Shown here piece by piece: positions 35,526 to 45,915 of a DNA stretch of 64,000 nt. Source of the stretch: Metallyticus violacea. Its lineage: Eukaryota; Arthropoda; Insecta; Mantodea; Metallyticidae. The stretch spans positions 309,104,512-309,168,511 of the forward strand of contig CM060846.1 of the NCBI GenBank assembly GCA_030762175.1. Direction: 5' to 3'. The position numbers were made by a program, and so were the translations under genes. The notes beneath the pieces are model-generated. The model worked only from the letters and a program-made list of their open reading frames with translations, made no database searches and was not told where the DNA came from. Each line of letters begins with the position of its first letter. Position 1 is the first letter of the stretch.

Positions 35526-37925
35526 AAATGAAAACGTTTTCTATTATACGCTCTCCTGCAGGTTTTGATACAACGTAAACCTATCGTTACATTTTAATTT
35601 ATTAAACATTTGCATTAAACAAGAGAATGATAAATGTGCAAAGAGAAATTTAGAATTGCACCGAAGGACGGTAAAGTCTGTAAAACAGCTTATTTTTAGC
35701 TCAAAGCTAGGTGATGATACTGCAAAGAACTATAAAATATTTAATTTTACACAGTCACTAAAACAGATTATTTATAGCTGACAAGAACATCGTTTGTAGT
35801 GCGTTTGCATTAGAAGTGGTGCAAAACTTCTTCACATAGTTTTTAATTAAAACAGATGTAACGGTACTAAAATTACAACTTTCCGGGATGTTATGTCGTA
35901 TTGCATATTAAAACCAAAGCTTTCGCTAAATTCTTCAGTTAGCATCAAAAGTGGAAATGTGAAACTGGCAAAAGTAACGTTTTACATGTCTTTTCCGTCT
36001 GCATTCATAAGGCATTTAAGGGACAGCCAGTATCATTTGCACTTGTTGGGTATTACTGAGTTCGGAACGTTGCTCCAACCGCAACCTCAAGGTTTTCTTT
36101 AAATTTCTTCTACCGTTTTTTCAATTAAATTTCAACTACTAATATTGTCTACTTTTTTCTCTCTTTTAGCTCTTTATGTTCACTGCATTTCATTTCTTCT
36201 AAATGGCTGACTGCCATTATTTGACAGATTATGGCATCTGTCGACACTAGTGAATACTTCTTGCCCACCTCATGTGCGGTCCTGGTTATAATTATGTTCT
36301 ATACGCTCTGATATGCATATGTGCCTTAAGATTCGCTCACAGCTCTTTCTTGTTTCACCCCTTATGCTACCCTATTTGTGCTAAAGATAACGAATGTTTT
36401 GCATCCTCCTTTGGTGGTATAAACTGACAATTCACAGAGTTCGATAGCCGCACTGTTCGAGGAAGAAATTTGGTACAGTTAAATGAGAGAACGCTGCTAA
36501 ATCTCTTAATGATCAGTAAAGTTGTTCCCTGCTACTCCTAATCACCGCCGGGATAGTTCAGGCGATAACACACCTCACTATAGACTGAAGCTTGCAGCTC
36601 GGGCAGCCGCAGAGGGTTTTTTTTCTCTGCTCTGTTGTACTCAGATTAACACATCAGGATGCAGAGTGCTATCCAAATGAGTAACTGAAGGGTTATGTTG
36701 CATAAGCTTAATCTGGGGGTGAGAGGCGAACGAAGCAATATACTGTTCACACTGCCTCCATATAGTGATATACCTTACCCTGATTGGTCTCAAAGGCTGT
36801 CCAACCCCATTCTGGGAATCTATCTAACTTGTTTCTAATTTTTTTCATTTCAATACTGCATTTTTTACTAGAAGGAATCATTTTACAGCTATATACCAAT
36901 CATAAGCAAATAAATTGTTTATTTTATGTAATATTCTAAATTTGTTTTACATTTGGTAATAGAGATAGACGAATCTTTTATTATTGTAATATTATACAGC
37001 AGACTTTCAAGAGACTGTTTCGGTTAATCTCAATGGAACGTGCTGGAATTTTCAATTAAGGCATCCTGATTATAATTTTTTTCGGTCATTTTGCTGCCAA
37101 ATATCAATGCAACTTGACCTGTAACTAAAGACGTGGGACACCCACTAGAAACTTGTATTTGGGGCTGTAGCACCGGTATGACAGCACAAGATTAGTAATA
37201 TAAACAGGAATTGGATAGTTTCTTGTTTAATAATAAGAACATTATTTTAATTGTACATATCGATTGTCTGGATCTTATACTGCGTAAGTACAAGACGTAA
37301 CACTTTAATTTTCATTACAAGCAATATAGAAGCTAATTTTTATGGAATTCTTGCCTATGCATATACTTTCAGTCCTTTTCCCTCTGCATGTTAGCGCCAC
37401 AATATGCCAAGTCTTTTAGGGCGTTTCCGTAAGTTTTATTCGTAACCAGCGCAACTCTCTCTCTCTGATTTGTAGTAATTTTATTTTTATTATCTTCATT
37501 TTCAACTACATTAATGTTACAACAGTCGTCCTGAAATGTACAACCATGTCCATCACTGACATCTAATGTCGTCTACATCCAAGACATTGTAATCATTCCA
37601 TGTTGTATATTTTCTTTATATTTCCAAGGATGGTCGCAAACTGTTGGTCATCAAAACCTGGCTCTGTGTTGCTTGCAAACATTTTTAATTCTAATCCGTA
37701 ATACATTAAACAGTTTTATCAGTTTCTGTTTTAATTATATGTTATCTAGTTTAGGTACTCATTCGCTGCATCAATGGTGGTCATTACATTTTTAAATGGG
37801 ATATGTTTTAGTTTTTAACACCTGTACAACTGAAGGTAGCAGGTAAATTTTTACACATAGTGGAAGAGATCAGATCGAAAGAGATGGAAACAGGGAAGTG
37901 AGGCAAGGAGAACATTAAAAACAGC
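35526..37925. other. No recognised gene; one possible tRNA-like head
   Basis: Near 36550 the text GATAGTTCAGGCGATAACAC looks like an A box and may start another SINE-like unit running to about 36830, with no partner to confirm it. The rest is AT-rich and unassigned. Confidence 0.45.
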
Positions 37926-37936
37926 ATTTTAGAGAT

Positions 37937-38214
37937 TTTTTAAGTGGATTTTAACGCCCGTTTTTATTACTGAGGCACCACAGGCGATGAACACTGATGA
38001 TACATGGGATGAAATTATGCATTGGGAAAGGATTTTTTAAGGTAGGAAACGTTCCAAATCTAAGTTTAGGGTACCTCCCCGGCATTTGCCATTTATGAGG
38101 ACTGAGGAAAATCTGGAAAAAACCTCAGTCAGGAGGGATGGTCCTGGCGGAAATCGAACTACAGACCTCCCGCTCACGAGTCCGTGCCTTAAAGCCTCGG
38201 CCACCCGTGGCGGT
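37937..38214 (-). mobile_element. SINE family A, full-length, minus strand, with target duplication
   Basis: Reverse copy, head at the right (CCGCCACGGGTGGCCGAGGC on the minus strand). Direct repeats ATTTTAGAGAT (37926-37936) and ATTTTATAGAT (38215-38225), one mismatch in 11, flank it exactly. Confidence 0.93.
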
Positions 38215-38523
38215 ATTTTATAGATATATAAACATATATTTGTGTGTGTGGATAAAATTTATTTAAGTTTGTACTTTTGTATTATTTTCTATTTTTCCCT
38301 TATTTGTTTGTTTTTTTTTTTTTTTTTAACTTTTTGGTATATATATTATTTGTTTATTTTCCTTGTTAGAGCTAAATGTATACTCGCACAATTTCATGTA
38401 TTCCATATGTCTATATATGTACGTTTATTCCATTTAGTGTATTGTTGGGCGCTAATGACCTTAGCTGTTGTGCGCCCCTTAAACCATATTCATCATCAGT
38501 GTATTGTTAAAACACGTACAATT

Positions 38524-38575
38524 TCCGCCTGTGGTGCCTCAGTAGTAAGAACGGGCGTTAAACACTAATAAAAAA
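38524..38575 (+). mobile_element. SINE family A, 52-bp 3'-end fragment with target duplication
   Basis: Holds only the last part of family A (CGCCTGTGGTGCCTCAGTAG, ACGGGCGTTAAACACTAAT) plus an A-rich tail. Perfect direct repeats ACGTACAATT at 38514-38523 and 38576-38585 flank it. This shows an independent, strongly 5'-truncated insertion and not erosion of a longer copy. Confidence 0.92.
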
Positions 38576-38640
38576 ACGTACAATTCAAGGATTCATGAGA
38601 TAAACTTATAACAAACATATTATGTTATTAAACACAATAT

Positions 38641-38662
38641 ACTACTGCTGCTGCTGCTGCTG

Positions 38663-38715
<53 letters not shown>

Positions 38716-38785
38716 GCTACTGCTTCTGCTACTACTACTACTAATACCACTACTACTATTACTACTACTACTGCTGCTACTACTG

Positions 38786-38826
<41 letters not shown>

Positions 38827-38876
38827 GCTACTACTACCTACTACTACTGCTGCTACTACTACTGCTGCTGCTGCTG

Positions 38877-38956
<80 letters not shown>
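38641..38956. repeat. (CTA)n / (CTG)n microsatellite, about 315 bp
   Basis: Long CTA array with blocks of CTGCTG and scattered interruptions. It ends where a family B SINE starts and a few CTA/CCA units reappear after that SINE near 39225-39260. Confidence 0.97.
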
Positions 38957-39228
38957 GTCCTGGTGGTCTACATGCCTCGTAGATCTATGGTCGTGGGTTT
39001 ATACTTGGTGAGGGTCGACGGATTTTTTGAGTGTAAACATCCTAAGAATGACTTCCTTTAGAAAGAAAATAAACCCACTGGTCCGGTGTCGCAGATTTAC
39101 GGCAATAAATGAACCTCTTTCTGAAAGAAGAGGGCTTTGAGAAAAATGTACCAACCGCTTCACGCTCTAAATTCAATGGGACGCTAATGACCAAAAATAT
39201 TAAAGATAGTCCTTAGATAAATTAACAC
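38957..39228 (+). mobile_element. SINE family B, next to or inside a (CTA)n array
   Basis: Head CCTGGTGGTCTACATGCCTC, then GTCGTGGGTTTATACTTGGT, body with GGTCCGGTGTCGCAGATTTA and CCGCTTCACGCTCTAAATTC, tail ATAAATTA. Diverged from the family average. Microsatellite on both sides hides any target duplication. Confidence 0.85.
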
Positions 39229-41405
39229 TACTGCTATTACCACCACCACGACCACCACTAGCACAACCAAGACCATGAAACGTCACCACTAGCTAATGGT
39301 GTCGTGCCGACCCAGACCTCTACTGTTCAATAATTATTTATAAATTGTTCATTATTTTACGGCAAAATAATTCTTATCACTGAATTAAGGATATGCAAAT
39401 TTCACTGAAATCGGTTGGTGTAGCCAAAACATTTCCCTTATTAGAAGGGCGTAGTCAGTGTAGTGTTGAACTGAATAGTCACGACTTTACGTTGAAGTAC
39501 ACTGCACTGTGAGGTAAAATAGTAGGAAAGTAATTTAGCCTCTTCTTCACGCTGAGTTAGCTTGTATGTCCCTCTGAGATAGCGGAGAAAATTAAATATG
39601 TGATTTTCTAAATCTTGAAAATTTCCTCATAATATTAATTCAAAGAAGTTGTTCACGTGTGCAAGACTGCATGTTGAACACCTGGTGTTTCAGCTATGTG
39701 TTGTCAGTTTGTATTTAAGTGACTTGCCGTTTTTGTGAGTATTTCTATTTTTTATTCACTTTTAATGCCAAATGGCTTCCTCCGTAAACTTTTCTTTAAA
39801 TATCATTCTAAGATTTGTAATAATTATTAAATAAGCTACACTCACTCAAATCTTAGTCATAAATGTAAAGGATATTTTTGTTTTTGAAGTCAACTATTCT
39901 AAAATATAGCCAATCTAAATAATAAAAATCATAGTTTTCTAGCATAATTATTTTCAAGAATATATTTTATTCCTTATTTTACAAGAAAACAAGCTAAAAA
40001 ACGAAGATAAACAAGTTTTAACATCCTTATAACCTGCGTGCTGATTAATTAAAGTTGAAGACTAAACTCTAGTTTTTAGAGGATTTTCATCTTTGATTTT
40101 CCCCGAGAAATAGGAACAGGGCACTTAAAACCTGACTTGGAAAAGTTGATTGGATCATGCTCACTCCTACAAAGTAACAAGTGATTCTGGGGTGACATCA
40201 GATACAGTTAACTGCACGCAAGTTGTCATAGAGATTCAAAAATTGGTCTGTGGAATTATAAGCACAGTTGCTAGCCACAGAAGAAAAATTGTTGTAAAAG
40301 AGGGCGACAAAGTTCCTAGGAATTTTAGTTAGCGTTGGGATATTCGGTTTGAAGTTAGTATGAGTGGAGGGTTGAATCGTTTTGTTCTCTGGTCATGATA
40401 TTAGCTTTACTAAACAGTGAGCATATACGAAGGTAAAATGTTTAAACAAGCCATGTCAAAAAGAGACGCCTTTGAAACTGTTTGTCGGAAGAATGCTTCT
40501 CTTCAAACTTTGATTCCTCAAAACTGAAGGTGTATATTTTATATTGTAGCTTGTTAAAACAACCTTTAAAAAGGAATTTTTAATATATGTTAGAGCAAAA
40601 TTGAGATGAGACAATTTCTATATATTTAATTTAGTCATTTTGTAAATCGTATTTTATTCGGGATTTAGTCATTGGCATTTCCATAGCATTTACATAGTTT
40701 AATTTCAAATAATAATGCATTCCAGTTTTATTATTTATATACTTTTGTTTTAATTTCAGCTAACGTTTGTAAATGTTATTGTTTACTTTTTCTATTACGC
40801 TTGTTAATATTTTGTGCAATTAGTGAATCGAGTTTAAGTATTAATCTTCTCCTATAATCCTCTAGTGAAATACCGAATTATGGAAATATGTGTGTGGTGT
40901 ATATTGGCATAAAAATTATAAAGGACTTCAGTTTAATTCAGTGTACTATATGAAATTTCTGTACTAAGTGAGCTTTCGTGTACGCGTTGCAACTAAGTCA
41001 AGGTAGTTATATATAAGGAACTACTGTTAAACACTTAGTTCAATGAACCTCAGATCAATAACTGCCACGTTAGAAAATTTTAGGGGAATTCGGGAAAATG
41101 TGTTGACCAGTGACCCCAAAGATTAAACTAAATTTAGATCTATTGATTATTCGTTGCATTTAAAACATTAAAGTGTTGAAAATAGTTTTGTTTTATTTTA
41201 AGCGAGGCTGATATTTCGCTGAACTTTCGTATTATACCAGTTATGAATCCTTACTCTTTTGCCACAAGTGATCGGCACTAGGATTTAAAAGGGCATTGCC
41301 GTTTGTTTAACAAAATAATTACGTTCATGTTTTATTTCGGTTACCAGATTTAAAATTTTTACTTTTTCGCCCAGCTACTTAAAGGTAATTTAAACCAATC
41401 AATAA
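39229..41405. other. No recognised gene
   Basis: AT-rich. Near 39395 the text ATGCAAATTTCACTGAAATC then GGTT resembles a phrase often seen at the ends of insect retroelements, too short to assign. Confidence 0.45.
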
Positions 41406-41407
41406 TT

Positions 41408-41640
41408 TGGTGAACGAGCTGAGTAAGGCACGCACTCGTTAAAGGTGTGAATCCATTCAGCACCTCTCTCCCTGACTGAGAGTTGTCCAAGGTTTTCCTC
41501 ATTCCTCCTCCCTGGCAAGGAGAGAGATTCTAAACTTAGGATTGGACTCTTCTTTCTCCCATAAATGCATTGTCCATTTTATACAACGCATGTGTCATGA
41601 CATGATGACATTGTAGGTAAAATGAGCGTTAAAATAAATA
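41408..41640 (+). mobile_element. SINE family A-like, strongly diverged
   Basis: Keeps AGTAAGGCACGCACTCGTTA in place of the head, CCCTGACTGAGAGTTGTCCA, AGGTTTTCCTCA, TAAACTTAGGATTGGACTCT, and a GAGCGTTAAAATAAATAAA end, all in the family A order. The A box is lost. Old copy or sister subfamily. Confidence 0.7.
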
Positions 41641-43869
41641 AAATTGCGACATTCTTGTTAAAAACAGCATTTTAGTGTTCTTTTCTTTACCTCCTGTGTT
41701 TTATAAAAAAAGTTCCTATAAAAGGATTGTCCAATTGACATTATGTACCCAGAAACAATATTAACTATAAAAGTAACGCATACAACTCGCACAATATCGA
41801 GGAGAAAAAATAAGACACATGCCTTATGTGATATAAATCATTTTTAACTATTTGTATTTTTCCTTTATGGCCTGAATGACTCAACCCATATACTTTTGGA
41901 ATTCGGGATGTCATTTTTTAAAAATTAGCTGTGCCCCTTACTCCAATAAATTGAGGTGGAGATTTTGTATTTCTATTTCAAGCAGGAGTTGGAATATTAA
42001 TTTATTTCCTGCTTTTCATGATCAGCTTTCAAACCTAATGGTGAGGTGCAAGATATAACGTAGTCCTTCCCCTATACTGTGATGGCAATGATGCTTCCCC
42101 CTTCACCAGCAGTATATAGAATTTTCTTGAGTTTTGCAAAGAACAAACGCAGAGCTGAATGCTCGGACATGATAGGACAGGAAAGGTGAAGGGTAAATCC
42201 AGGTCGTCGTGCAGCTGAGCCGGACTTCAGTTCCCGATAGGCTGTATGCCAAAGGGTGCGGGATGGAACACCTCGCGGTTAGTGTTGGAGTTGGGTGGGA
42301 AATGCGGCTAGAGACAAAAAGAAAACAAGAATAATCTCGCGACACATGCAACTCGCCTTCTGCAACAAGGGATCGAACAAGTTCCGATCGGAAGTCATCA
42401 TTGTTACGGTTGGAGAGGAAGACGGGATCAGCAGAGGAGGTCACGAGGTTGTCAACTCCCCGTAATCTACAATCCATTGACTGCATTCCCCATACAACCT
42501 CTGAGATAACCCTTTACTTTAAATCTGCTTCCTCTCCTCTGGTACTGAGATTCCTACTCGATCAATAACCACCCATTAACCACCTTAAAAAGTCATTTTC
42601 ACCAATTACTTGTCAACGCATGTCAAAAATCCTGTTTCAACTTCTGTCGGAATGCAATAGGTTATTGGGCGGAGTAGGTATAGGAATATTTGGCCATGAG
42701 GTATAGGTCTTATCACAAATAAAGTTGAATAATTGATGCTGTTTTGTTTCTCTTATTATAATCCAAAACTTTGCACATACAAATTTAAGTTATTCAGATA
42801 ATTTTTATTGCCTCGTCAAATCATACGTATTCCGAGTGATGGGGCTTGACGTTTGCCATTATACTATGATCTTAGATTTTCAAGAAAAGTTTTGAAAATG
42901 ACTTGCGATTTGCAACTATTCTTTCCAATATTCCCCATCTTTGCCTTGAAATACGACGGAACAAACCTTTCACTAATCCAGTATTTGGCCTCTGGTGCTC
43001 TTTTAGTGTGTAGGAGCTATATGACCCGTCTGAATTATTCATACATCCTCTTCTCTAACGCTTGACGTACTTGTGGAAAACTGCTAATAAGATTTAGGTT
43101 ATAGGACGGCAGAACTCACAACATAATTGTACAGCGTGACATACAACCAGTAAACGTAAGTATGGCACCGTTGTTTATCACTTTCTCAAACAAGTGCTCA
43201 AATAAACTCTTAGCTATATAAGCTGCTGCTCTGCGACTGTTCTAATCCAACAATCAGAGCGACAAACCTGGGAAACTGCATTTGAGTTGCATTGAGCCTG
43301 TAGAGACAGAAATCAATAATCAGCGGCAAAGCTGTACGTGATACACAAAAACCAAAGTAATTTCTGAAATCATTGTAGGTACTTTGTTTACCCCAAATAA
43401 CTTGTAATATCTTTTGACACTTTTGATGCAGTGTAGTCTGCTTTATCTTCAAGGGAAAATATTCCATAGGAATACTTTTGGAAAAGTAGTAAAATATAAT
43501 CTGATATGCCTGCTTCTATATTTTGAGAATGTGTAATCATTGCATTTATTTAATACAAAACTTAAAACTGTGGTAATTTGATTCGCTGAAGTTTAATTTA
43601 TGAGAACAATAGTTATTCAATATCTGAAATATACGTTGCTATTTTAAATTGATAAATGCGTTTATTTTTTATAAAAATCTGTTACTTTGTCACTTTTACT
43701 AAACAAAGCTGGATGGAGGAAAATTCCTGTACATATAAAGTAGCGCACAGGACATTTTGAATCGATTAGCATTGGGCCATATTTCAAGTTGACAATACTG
43801 TGAATGTTTCATAGTCAATGTCATTAAGTGTACGGAGCAGTGGTCACATTACACCGCATCTTTGCTATA
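41641..43869. other. No recognised gene
   Basis: Segment 42060-42500 is GC-richer and open for 127 codons on the minus strand (42103-42486), but the translation has no motif and a low-complexity Ser/Thr/Pro character; I would not call a gene. Confidence 0.45.
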
Positions 43870-44225
43870 ATGCAATTATAAAAGTTATGAACCTAAACGA
43901 TGGGAATTTCGGCATCATTTTCAACTTCCCCGACATGATCCGGTTCCGTTTACGTTGTGAAGATATGGATTGAAATATTTGAATCATGTTCTACACTGGA
44001 CAAGAAGAGCCCAGAACCAAGAAAAACGTTCCAGACGAGACTGTCCAAGCAGTCTATGCAAAGTACACAGCGCTCTGCAGGCTATGTTGCGTCGCCACAC
44101 TTTTGGACATAACATTACTTGCAGATCTCAAATTTAATCCGCATAAGCTGCAGTTAGTTCATGCATTGAAAGAGTCGAGATTTCAACAAACGACCAGATT
44201 CTGTTGAATGTAACTAAGATAAACA
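43870..44225 (+). pseudogene. Transposase fragment, DUF4817-type Tc1/mariner family (N-terminal part)
   Basis: Across two frames I read HHFQLPRHDPVPF (about 43915) corresponding to the end of the helix-turn-helix head, a PGPR-like linker region near 44010, VPDETVQAVYAKYTA, and then DLKFNPHKLQLVHALKESRF followed by QQTTRFC (about 44120-44205). The last phrase matches the family's 'L-K-x-H-P-Y-K-L-Q-x-V-x-L' second domain closely. The reading frame shifts at least once. Nothing of the catalytic region follows directly; see the C-terminal piece at 45750-45915. Confidence 0.7.
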
Positions 44226-44847
44226 TTTTTTGGCAAACCTATTGAATGTGCTTTTTCACTTAAGTGGTGTGCTGTGTCATCGAATGTGACTGAAACGTTT
44301 CTCAGCTATGAACTACAGAATAATCTAATGGACTAGTCCACGTACTTCAGCACTGTACACACGTTGAGACTATCGATCGCCGCTTTTCAAAAATAGTATC
44401 ATGTCGGAAAACGACGATTTGGACTAGTCTGCGAGATTACCAAATCTTTCAGTGTGTGATTTTTCTTAAAGGGTCTTATGTATGCTCGTGAAGCCGGAAT
44501 TAAGGCTGCCTATATTAATTTTATAACCTGAGGCTGCAGAGCGATATTTATAAAGGCATTATATTTGATAAGGATAATTGTTATGTATATGTATAAGAAA
44601 ATCATTTTGAGATAGGTATAACAGGAATCGAAATAATTTGTAACTTGTATGTCATTTAACAGGTAATGGTATTTCACAAAAGGGTTTTGTATACATTTTG
44701 TGTAGAACATGTGAGAAAGACGAATATGTATACCTGACTCCACTCACTGACCGCTCCTTAGACAAGGCTGAAGAAAGGGTAAACTATCTTTTGTTAGGTC
44801 ACGAACCTTCTACCCGGGAAATACTTAGGAGTTGACAATAAGAGAAA
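44226..44847. other. Spacer between transposase pieces, no recognised content
   Basis: No catalytic transposase motif could be read here in any frame. Confidence 0.45.
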
Positions 44848-45576
44848 CATGTGGCCGTAACGGGACAGTATTTAACAAAGTCAGACTTAAAAATATTTTA
44901 AGAGAAAATGAAAATGTCAGAACGGAGACGAAAATGTTTTATTACAGGAAAGCCGAAAACACGTGCGTTATCTCCGGGAACATTTAGAAATCAACAGACT
45001 AAGGAAGGCAAAAGATTTTCAATAGAAATCAGAATGTAAGGAAAGGGCCGAAATTTATGACAGCTTGTTCTGGGAAAATTCAAGTTCGTGGGAAGACGTT
45101 AGATCAGGGGGGAAAGAATAATTCTAGCCAATGGTCTTCGGATAAAAGTTAACGAATCAGGAGAACTTATTTATAAATAATAATGTTAGGATAACCAATT
45201 ATGAAAGTACAACACGAAAATAGATAAAATACGAGGGAATTTAATTTAGCGAAAGGCGTGGCGATGTAGTAGAAAAACTAGAGTACAGAAGTCAGAGGGG
45301 CACTCGTGAATTCACACATTCAGTAGAGACACATTCAGAGGCGCATTTCACACTCGTAGAAGTCGGACATTCATAGATTCACATTTAGACATTCAGTAGA
45401 AATACATTCACAGATTTACAATCACACATTCATAGATTCAGAGGGACATTCAGACATCCAGATATTCACTCAGGAAGCCAATCTAAGAGAGTAGCGAAGT
45501 CAGCGGCGAACAGTCAGGAAGTATTTTAATGTGAATAAAATATTTTAAACAAGTCAACCTTGTGTATTTTTGGGCA
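44848..45576 (+). mobile_element. Possible solo LTR (weak)
   Basis: Starts TGTGGCCGTAACGGGACAG and ends near TTTTTGGGCAACA, so TG...CA edges are possible. An AATAAA at about 45534 is followed about 30 bases later by GTGTATTTTTGGG, the arrangement of a polyadenylation signal in the R region of an LTR. No second LTR, primer-binding site, gag or pol was recognised, and no target duplication was found. It lies between two pieces of one transposase, which fits an insertion. Confidence 0.25.
45314..45476. repeat. Degenerate CATTCA-rich tandem region
   Basis: CATTCA occurs at least seven times in about 160 bases, mainly as ACATTCAG, and CATTCATAGATTCA occurs twice about 57 bases apart. It looks like an eroded short tandem repeat inside the putative LTR. 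Confidence 0.65.
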
Positions 45577-45749
45577 ACACATTTCTCGTTCCCGTGGATC
45601 TATACTGATCTCGAAACGCTCCAGTGGACCCTGAGATCAAAACTAAACAGAATTGGAGCAAACGACGTCATCAGTGAGCAGCCCGGCCGAGACTTCGAAA
45701 CCACGATCAGCTCAGCCAACAACTACATCCCCCGAGCACCCAATTCCTG

Positions 45750-45915
45750 CTCCACTCGTCATCCACACATACTCATTGAACTAAAGGCTAGGATTGGTGA
45801 AGAGATTGAATTAATCGCCGTTGACATGTTGCGGAGAGTTAGAGTGAATTTGCTTTCATGAATGTGGCAATGTATAAGCAAGTAAGGAGGTCATTTACAG
45901 GGCGTTATCTTCAAG
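45750..45915 (+). pseudogene. Transposase fragment, DUF4817-type family (C-terminal part)
   Basis: The plus frame reads HPHILIELKARIGEEIELIA then VDMLRRVRVNL, and after a stop and frame shift GGHLQGVIFKA. This matches the family C-terminus: 'ELK-x-R-I', 'I-x-x-D/E-M-L-R-x-V', 'GGH-L'. It has the same orientation as the N-terminal piece at 43870-44225 and lies in the right order, so both may come from one element broken by an insertion and a deletion. A 99-codon frame (45562-45861) includes this part; its upstream half is unrelated. Confidence 0.6.

Noticed and set aside
38641..38956. CRISPR-like or satellite array
   Set aside because: Simple trinucleotide repeat without spacers.
42103..42486. 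127-codon minus-strand frame in a GC-richer patch
   Set aside because: Ser/Thr/Pro-rich, no motif and no splice or start context; kept only as a note in the gap entry.
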